From assembly GCA_963725615.1 (NCBI GenBank), contig CAVRZO010000006.1, forward strand, positions 153,797 to 217,796: a stretch of DNA of 64,000 bases, written 5' to 3'. Positions 1 through 8,529 of the stretch are shown piece by piece. A program made the position numbers and the translations under genes. Source of the DNA: JAIQFF01 sp963725615 (GTDB taxonomy: Bacteria > Acidobacteriota > Terriglobia > Terriglobales > Acidobacteriaceae). Below the pieces are notes generated by a model. That model was not told the origin of the DNA. It saw only the letters and a list, made by a program, of their open reading frames with translations, and did no database searches. Position 1 is the first letter of the stretch. Every line of letters begins with the position of its first letter.

Positions 1-1
1 G

Positions 2-1048
2 AGCCTGCAAGGCGAGATTGCACGCGCCGTTACCGATGAGATCCAGGTCAAGCTGACACCGGAAGTGCAGTCTCGCGTGGCCGTCAGTCGCCCGCTGAAC
101 CTGGAGGCACAGGACAATTACCTACACGGCCTTTATTTCGCGCCCCCCAACAGATTTAACGAACCTTCTTCCCGGAAAGCGATAGCGCACTTCAAGAAAG
201 CCATCGAGCAGGATCCGGCCTTTGCACCGGCCTATGCAGAGTTGGCAATGGTCTATTTTTGGCTGGGAAATCCGGAGCAAGGAGGCCCCTCTGCGAAGGA
301 GACCATGCCGCTGGCAAAGGCGGCCGTCACAAAAGCGCTGCAACTAGATCCGTCACTCGCGCGGGCACATCTGGCCCTTGGGCTGATTCTGTTGAATTCT
401 GAATGGGACTGGTCGGGCGCGGAGAACCAGTACCGGCTCGCACTACAACTGAATCCCAATTGCGCAGATTGTCACTTTTCGTACGGGGCTCTGCTGGCGG
501 GTTTAGGCCGAAAGGATGAGGCCATTGCGCAAACCAAGCAGGCGATTGAGTTGGACCCACTTAGCAGCTGGTATCGAAATTGGCTGGCAGCAATCGCCTT
601 TTTTTCGCGCGAGTATGACCTTTCCCTCAAGCTGGCCGAGAATTTGAGTGATGAATGGGCTTTCAGCCTCGCTCTGCCCTACGCGGAGAAGAAAATGTAC
701 CCGGAGGCAATCGCTAATTTTGAGAAGAGCATAGCCCGAACCGGGCGGCAAACCGATAGCCTCGGGATACTGGCACAGATTTACGGCCTTGCCGGAAGAA
801 AAAGCGACACGCGGAAGATAATCCGGGAGTTGAAGGAAAGGTCCCGTCATCACTACGTTTTCCCCAGCGTCTTTGCCAATGCATATTTGGGTTTGGGCGA
901 TAAAGAACGCGCACTCACCTATCTCGAGCAAGCTTACGAAGAACAAGACCCCTGGCTGTTTTATTTAAAGGTGTGGCCGCTCCTGGATCCCTTGCGAGCC
1001 GAACCGCGCTTCCAGGCCTTGCTGCGCCGCGTGAACCTTGCACTATAG
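2..1048 (+). CDS. TPR-repeat protein, C-terminal part, 5' end outside window
   Basis: The frame is open to the left edge, so the first in-frame GTG (base 65) is unlikely to be the true start. The opening residues, with the segment EIQVKLTP, resemble the linker between the membrane segment and the TPR array of acidobacterial CadC-like or kinase-TPR proteins. At least five tetratricopeptide units follow, for example AIAHFKKAIEQDPAFAPAYA and DEAIAQTKQAIELDPLSSWY; the protein ends with a degenerate repeat near PLLDPLRAEPRFQALLRR. TPR arrays mediate protein-protein contacts. The missing N-terminus probably carries a winged-helix DNA-binding or kinase domain, but that is inference. Its stop lies seven bases before the next gene, which has the same general design. 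Confidence 0.85.
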   Translation, partial: SLQGEIARAVTDEIQVKLTPEVQSRVAVSRPLNLEAQDNYLHGLYFAPPNRFNEPSSRKAIAHFKKAIEQDPAFAPAYAELAMVYFWLGNPEQGGPSAKETMPLAKAAVTKALQLDPSLARAHLALGLILLNSEWDWSGAENQYRLALQLNPNCADCHFSYGALLAGLGRKDEAIAQTKQAIELDPLSSWYRNWLAAIAFFSREYDLSLKLAENLSDEWAFSLALPYAEKKMYPEAIANFEKSIARTGRQTDSLGILAQIYGLAGRKSDTRKIIRELKERSRHHYVFPSVFANAYLGLGDKERALTYLEQAYEEQDPWLFYLKVWPLLDPLRAEPRFQALLRRVNLAL

Positions 1049-1054
1049 ATCCAA

Positions 1055-3232
1055 ATGCGAACGCTCTCGGGGGTAGCAGTGAAGGCCAATCTAGTCCCAC
1101 CGACCTTTCGGTTTGGCGTCTTCGAACTCGATCCTAGTGCCGGGGAACTCCGCAAACAAGGCATGAAGATCCGGTTGCAGGATCAGCCGGTCGAGATTCT
1201 CGCTATGCTGCTGCAGCATCCCGGTGAAATCGTCAGCCGGGAGGAGCTCCAAAAGAAACTCTGGCCGGCTGACACCTTTGTGGACTTCGAGCAGGGCCTG
1301 AACAACGCAATGAAGAGGCTGCGGGCGGCGTTGGATGACGACGCCGACACCCCACACTTCATCGAGACTTTGCCACGGCGTGGCTATCGTTTCGTCGGGT
1401 CCGTGAACGGCGTCGGGCATGAAGAGTCCACGTCAGCTGCGGGCGAGGGGGCCCGCCCAACAGCACTGGGGCACGACGTCCTTTCATCTCAGCCAAAGGG
1501 CGTCGGACGTGGGCGGTTGCTCTGGCCGCTCGGTGGGCTCGCTGTGGTCCTCGCTGGTGTCCTTCTGTTGGTGTCCAACCACCAATCGCCCGCACCAAAG
1601 ATTACAGCCATCACACAGCTCACCAGCGACGGCGAGAGAGATTGGACGATGGCCTGCGAGTTTACTTTTCGGAACTTTGGATGGCACTGGACCGTCGTTG
1701 CGGTTCCGACTTCAGGCGGGCAGGCGGTCCCGATTCGCATTCCACTCAAAGACGTAGTGTTCAGGAACCTTTCTCCGGACCACTCGGACCTTCTGGTGGC
1801 CGAAGGTGGGCCGATCGCAGAAATGCCGCTGTGGCGCGTGCCGATATTGGGCGGCTCCCCGCGTCGACTGGGAAGCATGCTGGCCCATGACGCCAACTGG
1901 TCGCCCGACGGGAAAAAGCTGGTGTACGCGACTGCCGGTGTCCTATACGTTGCGGGAGCCAACGGTACGGGGGCACGGGAACTGGTTCGCGCCTCTGAAG
2001 ACCCATTGATTTGGGCCTGGCGCCCCCACTGGTCATCGGACGGATCGCACATCCGGTTCACCCTCTATCACATGAGCAAGCAGGTGGCTGCGCTTTGGGA
2101 AGTAACGGCAGCGGGAAAGGGGCTTCACCAGGTCCTTCCGGAATGGCAGAACCCGCCGATGCAGGCCGGCTCCTCCTGGACTTCGGATGGGAGATACTAC
2201 CTGCTTAGCGCGTGGAAAGGTCTGCTTGGGAATGGAACTTTTCCCGCAGCGGACATCTGGACGTTTCGCGAAAAGACTTGCATTTTTGGCAGGCCCAACC
2301 CTGTTCCCATCCCGCTCACCGTGGGACCGCTGCACTTCTTCAGTACTGTGCCCAGTTTGGACGGCAAAACTCTTTTCGCGGGGAGCTTGGAGAGCCGGGG
2401 AGAGCTGATGCGTTACGATGCACGAACCCGGCAACTTTCTCCCTTCATGGACGGTATTTCCGCCCAGGGTGTGAATTTTTCGAGAGATGGCGTCTGGATG
2501 ACCTATGTGACCTTTCCCCAGGGCGAATTGTGGCGGTGCAAGCGCGATGGCAGCGAACGACTCCAGCTTACCTTTTCGCCGATGATTGTGCACGATCCCC
2601 ACTGGTCACCAGACACCAAACGAGTCGTTTACAGCGGCCTGCAGGCCGGCGGAAAATGGCAGCTGTATATGGTTTCCGCTGATGGAGGCACATCACAGCG
2701 CTTGCTTCCGGAGTCGGAGGCGGGTATCGATCCAACATGGTCCCCCGACGGGAACTCGGTACTGTTCGGACAGCTGGCCGGCCCTGACAGCAGAGGGCCT
2801 AAGACCGTTCTTCAAATATATGACTTACGAACGCTGAGCGTGGCCGTAGTTCCTGGTTCCGAGGGCTTGCATTCGCCGCGTTGGTCGCCGGATGGCAAAT
2901 ACATTTCGGCTCTGTCCGCGACCCAACCCCGATTGGTATTGTTCGACTTCAAGACTAGAAAATGGACGGAGCAGTCTCGATTGGATACCGGCTGGCAGAG
3001 TTGGTCGCGGGATTCCAAGTACGTTTATTTTCTCGCCTTTAATCCAAATCTTGAAGGTGTGTTCCGGGTAACCGTCCGCAATAACAAACTGGACAAAATT
3101 GTGGATCTGAAGAATTTTCGGCCGGCGGGTTCTTGGGGAGCATGGCTTTCCTTGACCCCTGAGGATGACCCGCTGGTGCTGCGAGACGTGGGGCCGCCGG
3201 AGATCTATGCGCTTTCGTTGGACGCGCCCTGA
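1055..3232 (+). CDS. Membrane-anchored winged-helix regulator with PD40 beta-propeller
   Basis: A 725-residue one-component regulator. Residues about 18-115 form an OmpR/PhoB-type winged helix: SREELQKKLWP and the recognition-helix/wing end ETLPRRGYRFVG are clear. Residues about 155-174 are a single hydrophobic membrane segment. The rest is a WD40-like propeller with about eight PD40 blades, each carrying a core like WSPDGKKLVYA, WSSDGSHIRFT, FSRDGVWMTYV or WSPDGKYISAL. The likely topology is a cytoplasmic DNA-binding head with a periplasmic propeller that senses a ligand or partner, as in ToxR/CadC-type proteins; the ligand is unknown. An alternative GTG start lies eight codons downstream of the ATG. 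It follows the preceding TPR gene by six bases and may be co-transcribed with it. Confidence 0.88.
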   Translation: MRTLSGVAVKANLVPPTFRFGVFELDPSAGELRKQGMKIRLQDQPVEILAMLLQHPGEIVSREELQKKLWPADTFVDFEQGLNNAMKRLRAALDDDADTPHFIETLPRRGYRFVGSVNGVGHEESTSAAGEGARPTALGHDVLSSQPKGVGRGRLLWPLGGLAVVLAGVLLLVSNHQSPAPKITAITQLTSDGERDWTMACEFTFRNFGWHWTVVAVPTSGGQAVPIRIPLKDVVFRNLSPDHSDLLVAEGGPIAEMPLWRVPILGGSPRRLGSMLAHDANWSPDGKKLVYATAGVLYVAGANGTGARELVRASEDPLIWAWRPHWSSDGSHIRFTLYHMSKQVAALWEVTAAGKGLHQVLPEWQNPPMQAGSSWTSDGRYYLLSAWKGLLGNGTFPAADIWTFREKTCIFGRPNPVPIPLTVGPLHFFSTVPSLDGKTLFAGSLESRGELMRYDARTRQLSPFMDGISAQGVNFSRDGVWMTYVTFPQGELWRCKRDGSERLQLTFSPMIVHDPHWSPDTKRVVYSGLQAGGKWQLYMVSADGGTSQRLLPESEAGIDPTWSPDGNSVLFGQLAGPDSRGPKTVLQIYDLRTLSVAVVPGSEGLHSPRWSPDGKYISALSATQPRLVLFDFKTRKWTEQSRLDTGWQSWSRDSKYVYFLAFNPNLEGVFRVTVRNNKLDKIVDLKNFRPAGSWGAWLSLTPEDDPLVLRDVGPPEIYALSLDAP

Positions 3233-3313
3233 ATTCCTGCGATTGGACTAACGATTACCTGTGTAACTCGCCTTCCCCACCTAAGCACCATCCGATCCTC
3301 CTTGCGCCTCGGT

Positions 3314-3319
3314 TATAAT
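3314..3319 (+). promoter_or_regulatory. Candidate -10 box upstream of ilvE
   Basis: A perfect TATAAT lies 24 bases before the ilvE start codon; no convincing -35 is present at 16-18 bases upstream. If used, the leader would be very short, about 17 bases, and would just include the TAGGAG ribosome-binding site. Confidence 0.45.
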
Positions 3320-3342
3320 CCTCCTAGTCCGTAGGAGTATCC

Positions 3343-4290
3343 ATGGCGATTCAGAAGACCGAGAAAATCTGGCACAACGGCAAACTCATTCCCTGGGACA
3401 GCGCCCAGATTCACGTGATGTCGCACGTTGTGCACTATGGCTCCTCCGTGTTCGAGGGCGTCCGTTGCTACGCCCCACCCAGCGGCCCCGCCATCTTTCG
3501 GGCCAAGGAACACATGCAGCGGCTGCTCGATTCCGCCAAGATTTATCGCATTGATGTGGACTACTCGGTCGAAGAACTGATCGCCGGCATGGCCGACCTG
3601 GTCAAGAACAATGGCGTTTGGCCCTGTTACATTCGTCCCATCGTGCTGCGCGGCTATGGCGAAGCCGGAGTGAGCCCACTCAACTCGCCTACCGAGGTTT
3701 ACATCTGCAATTATCCCTGGGGGAAATATCTGGGAACAGATTCCACGACCGGCGCCGACGTCTGCGTCTCGTCATGGACCCGCATCGCGCCCAATACCCT
3801 GCCGGCGATGGCCAAGTCAGCTGCGAACTACATGAATTCGCAGCTCATCAAGATGGAAGCCATCATCAACGGCTATGTGGAAGGGATTGCGCTCGACGCC
3901 AACGGTTACGTGAGCGAGGGCTCGGGGGAGAATGTCTTCGTGGTCCGCAATGGCGTGTTGAATACTGCTCCTCTGGGCAATTCAGTACTGCCCGGCATCA
4001 CCCGTGAATCGGTGCTGCAGATCGCCCGCGACCTGGGTATCCCTGTGACCGAGCAAGGCATTCCGCGCGAACTGCTTTACATCGCGGATGAAGTGTTCTT
4101 CACCGGCACTGCGGCCGAGGTCACACCCATTCGCTCCGTGGACAAGATCAGCGTCGGCAAAGGCGCGGTCGGTCCCATCACCAAAGCGATCCAGAAAGAG
4201 TTCTACGCGATCGTCAAGGGAGAGAAGCCCGACAAATACAAGTGGCTTACGCCGGTGCCGGTAGGCAGCAAGCAGCCAGTCGGCGTGTAG
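3343..4290 (+). CDS. ilvE: Branched-chain amino acid aminotransferase
   Basis: A fold-type IV PLP enzyme of 315 residues, near the usual length of about 305, that transaminates the 2-keto acids of valine, leucine and isoleucine with glutamate. The N-terminal signature VVHYGSSVFEGVRCY, the PLP lysine region AMAKSAANYMNSQ (Lys about 158), the phosphate-binding SEGSGENVF and the C-terminal DEVFFTGTAAEVTPI all match IlvE. The ATG follows TAGGAG by five bases. The gene stands alone, without other ilv or leu genes nearby. The C-terminal extension past EFYAIVKGEKPDKYKWL is short and basic. D-amino-acid transaminase is the main alternative, but the EGVR and GTAAE motifs favour IlvE. Confidence 0.95.
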   Translation: MAIQKTEKIWHNGKLIPWDSAQIHVMSHVVHYGSSVFEGVRCYAPPSGPAIFRAKEHMQRLLDSAKIYRIDVDYSVEELIAGMADLVKNNGVWPCYIRPIVLRGYGEAGVSPLNSPTEVYICNYPWGKYLGTDSTTGADVCVSSWTRIAPNTLPAMAKSAANYMNSQLIKMEAIINGYVEGIALDANGYVSEGSGENVFVVRNGVLNTAPLGNSVLPGITRESVLQIARDLGIPVTEQGIPRELLYIADEVFFTGTAAEVTPIRSVDKISVGKGAVGPITKAIQKEFYAIVKGEKPDKYKWLTPVPVGSKQPVGV

Positions 4291-4369
4291 CTCCGGCATC
4301 ACCACGGACCACGCATTTGGCGGGTGAAAGCCGGCAGTCCGCCTTTAACGCACTCTCTCTACGCCAACT

Positions 4370-4496
4370 TGTCATCTTGAGCGGAGAGTACGGGCTCGCT
4401 TGCGAGTCCGTTCTTGGAGTCGAAAGACCTTGTGTTTGCCTGCGGCGCCATTGCTACCGGCAAACACAAGGTCCCTCGACTTCGCTCGGGATGACA
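4370..4496. repeat. Palindromic intergenic element with TGTCATC outer arms
   Basis: This fills most of the 344-base gap between ilvE and pilT. The outer arms are TGTCATCTTGAGCG and the partly complementary CGCTCGGGATGACA. Inside is a perfect 14-bp stem, ACCTTGTGTTTGCC at 4427-4440 paired with 4459-4472. The rest of the gap contains no gene I can support. Elements with the same outer arms recur at 39152 and 43265. Confidence 0.75.
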
Positions 4497-4634
4497 GGCT
4501 CAGAATGTGCCCCCTACACCATCCTCTAGTCCAAAGGGTCTGTCCCTGGCGCGTCCTCTTTCGTTACTTAGGTCATCTTGGGCCCAGTGACTTTTCGGTT
4601 CATCATACGGGAGGTTATTTGGGGGAAGTGTCGA

Positions 4635-5762
4635 ATGAATATTGATGATCTGCTGCGCATCGCCATGGAGCGCCGGGCCTCCGACTTGCACTTGAAGGTT
4701 GGCAACTATCCCCATCTACGCATCGATGGCGACCTGACTCCGCTGACTGACCAGCCCCGCGTCAGCGCCGAGGACATGCTGACCATGGCCTTCAGCATGA
4801 TGTCCGCACGCCAGAAACAGAAATTCAAAGAGACCACGGAAATCGATATGGCCTACGGCGTCGCCGGACTGGGCCGCTTCCGTGTGAACGTCTTCCAGCA
4901 GCGCGGCAACGTGGGGCTGGTGCTGCGCGTCATTCCCACCAAGATTCGCGCCCTCGACGAACTCTATCTGCCGAAGATCGTGGAACAGGTTTGCGAAATG
5001 CCGCGCGGCCTGATCCTTGTCACCGGCGTCACCGGATCCGGTAAGTCAACCACTCTGGCCGCCATGGTGGACCGCATCAACTCCACCCGCGCCGAACATA
5101 TCATCACCATCGAAGATCCAATCGAATTTCTGCACCGCGACAAGAAAGGCTACGTCAACCAGCGCGAAGTGGAAGTAGACACGCCGTCGTTCGGTGCTGC
5201 GTTGCGCGCTTCTCTGCGTCAGGATCCCGACGTCATTCTGGTCGGCGAAATGCGCGATCTGGAAACCATCGGCACCGCACTGCACGCCGCGGAAACCGGC
5301 CACATGGTGTTCTCGACGTTGCACACTCTGGACGCGGTCGAAACCATCAACCGTATTATTGCGATCTTCCCGCCACCCGAGCAGAAGCAGATTCGCTTGC
5401 AGCTGGCTGCTGTACTGCGGGCGGTCATCAGTCAACGACTGGTGCGCCGCTGCGACGGCGACGGCCGTGTACCGGCGGTCGAAGTCATGATCAACACCGC
5501 GTACATTCGGGAATGCATTCTGGTTCCGGAAAAAACGCGTGCGGTGCGCGATGCCATCTCTGCCGGAACTTCGCAGTACGGCATGCAGACCTTCGATCAG
5601 TCACTTTGGGATTTGTTCCAAGCGGGTTTGATCAACTACGAAACCGCTTTGGAGAACGCATCCAACGCCGACGACTTCAAGTTGCGGATGCAGGGCGTTT
5701 CTTCCACCAGCGACATTTCCCGCAATGCCATGCAGCAAACCGGCTTCGGCGGCGGCCGCTAA
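4635..5762 (+). CDS. pilT: Type IV pilus twitching ATPase
   Basis: A hexameric AAA-like secretion ATPase that powers retraction of type IV pili at the inner membrane. The PAS-like N-terminal domain (DLLRIAMERRASDLHLKVG) is followed by the Walker A GVTGSGKST at about 131-139, the Asp box, and the Walker B/His box region LVGEMRDLETIGTALHAAET. The length is 375 residues, normal for PilT. The start is the ATG preceded by GGGGGAAG; the frame extends 57 bases upstream, but that part is not conserved. The C-terminus ends in a glycine-rich tail, QTGFGGGR. No other pil genes lie in the window, so it is an isolated retraction motor; the PilT/PilU distinction cannot be settled here. A strong terminator follows directly. 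Confidence 0.94.
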   Translation: MNIDDLLRIAMERRASDLHLKVGNYPHLRIDGDLTPLTDQPRVSAEDMLTMAFSMMSARQKQKFKETTEIDMAYGVAGLGRFRVNVFQQRGNVGLVLRVIPTKIRALDELYLPKIVEQVCEMPRGLILVTGVTGSGKSTTLAAMVDRINSTRAEHIITIEDPIEFLHRDKKGYVNQREVEVDTPSFGAALRASLRQDPDVILVGEMRDLETIGTALHAAETGHMVFSTLHTLDAVETINRIIAIFPPPEQKQIRLQLAAVLRAVISQRLVRRCDGDGRVPAVEVMINTAYIRECILVPEKTRAVRDAISAGTSQYGMQTFDQSLWDLFQAGLINYETALENASNADDFKLRMQGVSSTSDISRNAMQQTGFGGGR

Positions 5763-5784
5763 AGTTCTCACTAACTCAAAAGGC

Positions 5785-5816
5785 GAGGGCGCGCTTTCAT
5801 GCGCGCCCTCTTTTTT
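5785..5816 (+). terminator. Rho-independent terminator after pilT
   Basis: A perfect 10-bp stem GAGGGCGCGC / GCGCGCCCTC with a six-base loop, followed by six T residues. It lies 22 bases after the pilT stop and also separates it from the convergent STAS gene. Confidence 0.93.
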
Positions 5817-5850
5817 GCCGCTAACTCCGGACTTGGCCGAAGCGCTGTCG

Positions 5851-6252
5851 CTATTTCGCCACCAGAGTTTGCGGCTGGCTCAAATATCCCGCTCCGTACT
5901 TGGCATGAGGACAATCGACACCGCTGAGAATAGTCAAGACATCACGCAATGACGAAATATCGAACACGCGGTTCAAGCGGGTGCGGGTGAGCATATCGCG
6001 AACCAGAGACGACGGGTTCACCAGTTTGAGTTGGATTCCGTGGTTAGACGTCCAGTGATGCAGTGACACCAGCGCGTTCAGCCCGCCCGCGTCCATGAAT
6101 TCCACCTGCGCGAGGTCAAGCACCACAACGCGCGTGGTCTTTTGCGAAACCACCGCGTTCCGCAGCGTGCCCACCTCCGCGCCGCGCACCAATCGTCCGT
6201 TGCAGTGCACCACCGCCACTTCGCTGTTTCTCTCCACATCGATCGTTAGCAT
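5851..6252 (-). CDS. STAS-domain protein, anti-sigma antagonist type, phospho-serine absent
   Basis: A 133-residue single STAS domain (residues about 1-105) with a 25-residue tail. The conserved loop between strand 3 and helix 2, normally D-S-S-G with the phosphorylated serine, reads FMDAGGLNALVSL. The usual acceptor serine is therefore replaced by Ala/Gly. In SpoIIAA/RsbV proteins, phosphorylation there switches binding to an anti-sigma kinase. This copy could act as an unswitchable binding partner or work in a different complex. The ATG is preceded by GGGAG. There is no adjacent RsbW-like kinase or sigma gene. It is convergent with pilT. Confidence 0.85.
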   Translation of the reverse strand: MLTIDVERNSEVAVVHCNGRLVRGAEVGTLRNAVVSQKTTRVVVLDLAQVEFMDAGGLNALVSLHHWTSNHGIQLKLVNPSSLVRDMLTRTRLNRVFDISSLRDVLTILSGVDCPHAKYGAGYLSQPQTLVAK

Positions 6253-6455
6253 GACTGACTCCCTAATGTTCTTTTCCTAAGTAGACGACATGATTGCGGG
6301 AAAGTCACCACCCCGGCGGTCCACTCATCCGTGAATTTCAGCCTTCTGTGGTGTATACGTAGTTGGCAGCACAGGAGTTCCAAGCGGGTGCTCGAAAGGG
6401 TCCATGATCTGCTTTTTTTACAAACAATTTACATAGCTGAATAAAGTTTACCGTC

Positions 6456-6990
6456 ATGCCATTTCCGCGCCCCAGAAAGACCGATTCTGAAGACGTGCTT
6501 TATGAGTACGCGGTCGGCGCATTGGCTCGCCGTATGCGCTCGGTGGCCGAACTGAAACGCCTGCTGCGACCGCGGGTCGATGCCGAGACCGAATACGGAA
6601 AGACGCTGGTGGAACTGGTCATTCGCCGTCTTGAAGGACCAGGGTTATCTGAACGACGCCAAATACGCGGCCGCATTTTCGTCGTTTCGTCGTGACAACG
6701 AAAAGTTCGGGCGCCGCCGCGTGATCACCGATCTGAAAGCCAAAGGGGTCCACGGAGAAGTAATCGACAAGGCGGTGGATTCGATCTACGACGAAGTCAA
6801 CGAAGAGAAGCAGGCCCGCGACTATCTGCACCGCAAGCGCTTGCAGAAGCCGAAGAACCAGAAAGATGCAGCCCGCATTTTCCGCCAACTGGTACGCGCA
6901 GGTTTCGGAGCCAAGACGATTTTTGCCATCCTGAAGAAGTGGGATGTGGATGACGAGACCCTGACCGCACTGGAGGGTGAACTGGAATGA
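6456..6990 (+). pseudogene. recX: RecX-like recombination regulator, frameshifted
   Basis: RecX binds RecA filaments and limits their extension. The N-terminal part (MPFPRPRKTDSEDVLYEYAV through LVELVIRRL) is in the frame of the ATG at 6456. The remainder (DQGYLNDAKYAAAFSSFRR through the C-terminal three-helix repeats) is in the next frame. One extra base in the GAAGG at 6634-6638 explains the break, and removing it gives a continuous RecX of about 177 residues. The C-terminal half keeps the RRDNEKFGRRRV and DAARIFRQLVRAGFGAKTI repeat features. Either the gene is dead or the assembly has a single-base error. It is not next to recA. Confidence 0.82.
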
Positions 6991-7017
6991 CGTTTTTCCA
7001 TCGCTTCTCGACTTCGT

Positions 7018-7112
7018 AGCGCAGGCGGCAAACCCAAGGCCCCCGTTCGACTCCCCCTGGTTGGCACTCGGAGTTCGCTCAGGGCAGGCTCTCGACTGCG
7101 CTCGGGATGACA
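7018..7112. repeat. Partial palindromic intergenic repeat
   Basis: The gap between recX and the LEA-like gene contains CTCGACTGCGCTCGGGATGACAGG, stated here as the segment ending at 7112, which matches the right arm of the element at 4370. A degenerate partner, CTTCTCGACTTCGTAGCGC, lies upstream. It looks like a decayed copy. Confidence 0.5.
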
Positions 7113-7190
7113 GGTTGATGTGTGCGCGTTGCGTTTATGCCGAAAATGCTGGATACTCCCTTGCACCCGTTTCACCTACCAGGAGGAAGT

Positions 7191-7733
7191 ATGAAAGCAA
7201 CATGGACACCAGTTCTCGCAGCGATGCTACTCGGCCTGGCATCGTTCGCCTACTCGCAAGACGTCAAAACCGACACTGAGAAAGCGGCCGACAAGACTGC
7301 GGACGCCACCAAGGACGCAGCCAAAGACACGGCTCATGCGACCAAAAAGGTAGCCAAGAAAACCGCGCACGCCACGGACAAGGCCGCCGACAAGACTGTG
7401 GATGCCACCAAAGACGCGGCCAAAGATACCGCCCACGGCACCAAGAAGGTGGTCAAGAAGACCGAGCACGGTGTCGATAAGGCCGCCGACAAGACCGCTG
7501 ACGCCACCAAGGACGCAGCCAAAGACACCGCTCACGGCACCAAGAAAGTAGCCAAGAAGACCGAGCACGGCGTCGATAAGGCCGCCGACAAGACTGCCGA
7601 CGCCACCAAGGATGCAGCCAAAGACACCGCACACGTGGCGAAGAAGACCGGTCACGGCATCAAAAAGGGTGTGAAAGACGTCGGCCACGACGTGAAAGAA
7701 GGCGCGGAGAAGACCGGTGACGCGGTGAAGTAG
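7191..7733 (+). CDS. Secreted LEA-like protein of 33-residue (3 x 11) repeats
   Basis: A 180-residue protein with a signal peptide (residues 1-22, ending SFAYSQ). The mature part is almost entirely tandem repeats of 33 residues, each divisible into three 11-mers: DKAADKTADAT, KDAAKDTAHGT, KKVAKKTEHGV. About three and a half copies run between 7278 and 7640 and are also visible as 99-bp DNA repeats. The 11-residue period of Ala, Lys, Asp and Thr without hydrophobic bulk is the hallmark of group 3 LEA/apolipoprotein-like amphipathic helices, which are disordered in water and fold on drying or on membranes. A desiccation- or envelope-protective role is inferred. The ATG is preceded by AGGAGG; an in-frame start at 7122 is unlikely because it would precede the signal peptide. 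Confidence 0.85.
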   Translation: MKATWTPVLAAMLLGLASFAYSQDVKTDTEKAADKTADATKDAAKDTAHATKKVAKKTAHATDKAADKTVDATKDAAKDTAHGTKKVVKKTEHGVDKAADKTADATKDAAKDTAHGTKKVAKKTEHGVDKAADKTADATKDAAKDTAHVAKKTGHGIKKGVKDVGHDVKEGAEKTGDAVK

Positions 7734-7798
7734 CCTATTGTCCCCGGGGGGATGCATGAACGGCGCCCAGCAACCAGGTAGGTGGGCGGGAAGCCTCT

Positions 7799-7881
7799 GT
7801 GTCCCGAAGGGACACCTGATAGTAGCCCGGCGTTTCAACGCCGGGTGAGCTGGCGGAATGAATCGCGTCCCGTAGGGACGC
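7799..7881. repeat. Triple-hairpin REP unit, copy 1
   Basis: An 83-bp unit made of three hairpins: GTGTCCC-gaa-GGGACAC, CCCGGCGTT-tc-AACGCCGGG and GCGTCCC-gta-GGGACGC. It lies seven bases beyond the 3' end of the RAYT gene. Copies 2 and 3 flank the other side of that gene. Confidence 0.88.
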
Positions 7882-7888
7882 CTTAAAC

Positions 7889-8336
7889 CTATCCCCAGAC
7901 GTATTTTGGATCGTAGTCGATCGCGTGCTTCTTCAAAAACGCGACAAACTCTTCCTCGAAACTGCGCTTCCGATGATGTTCGGCCTGCCGCTTAATGTAA
8001 TCCATCGTGCGCGGCTTCTGTGAAACCCCGACCGTGAATGCGCCATATCCTTCCTGCCAGGAGAATCCCCTGGCATGGGTCTCGTTCATCCATCGGGAAG
8101 AGGAACCCTTCAGCAGTTGCACGGCCTTGGCCAGGGGGATCGTGGCGGGCAGAGACAATAGAACGTGCACATGATCTTCGGTGCCTCCCACGATCAGGGT
8201 TCTGAACCCGTTCTTCCGGGCGATGCCACCAATGAATGACCATAGTTCGGGTTGTGTTTCGGCACGAATCAATTTTCGCCGGTCCTTGGTAGAGAAAAAC
8301 GCAATGCACGAGATCGGAGACGTAGGTGTGAGGCAT
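7889..8336 (-). pseudogene. REP-associated tyrosine transposase (RAYT, Y1_Tnp), frameshifted
   Basis: An IS200-like single-strand transposase domain. The main frame shows the metal-binding HVH within GGTEDHVHVLLSLP and the catalytic tyrosine helix DYIKRQAEHHRKRSF. The expected N-terminus MPHTYVSDLVHCVF is encoded at 8336 in another frame; one extra base in the A5 run at 8295-8299 (T5 on the coding strand) separates it from STKDRRKLIRAE. The corrected protein is about 148 residues, typical for RAYTs. A shorter product could start at 8272 but would lack the first beta strand. RAYTs mobilise or maintain REP hairpins, and three such units flank this gene, so the identification is strong even though the copy may be inactive. 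Confidence 0.87.
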
Positions 8337-8356
8337 GGCTCCCTCCGAGGTTTCAG

Positions 8357-8439
8357 GCGTCCCTCCGGGACGCGAATCGATCTTGCCGGCCGACCCGGCG
8401 TTGAAACGCCGGGCTACTATCAGACGTCCCTCCGGGACG
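8357..8439. repeat. Triple-hairpin REP unit, copy 2 (inverted)
   Basis: The same three hairpins as copy 1 but in the opposite orientation: GCGTCCC-tcc-GGGACGC, CCCGGCGTT-ga-AACGCCGGG and CGTCCC-tcc-GGGACG. It has the same 83-bp length and begins 20 bases beyond the 5' end of the RAYT gene. Confidence 0.87.
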
Positions 8440-8529
8440 ATTCTGCCTCTACCTTCTCCGATGACGAAAAAGCAGAAGCCACCGGCAGTGTGCGCACCGG
8501 GACGAGACACGGACGCCGAGACGCAGCAC

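Noticed and set aside
7278..7640. 99-bp direct repeats considered as a CRISPR or satellite array
   Set aside because: They are in frame within a protein with signal peptide, have no spacers and match an 11-residue protein period.
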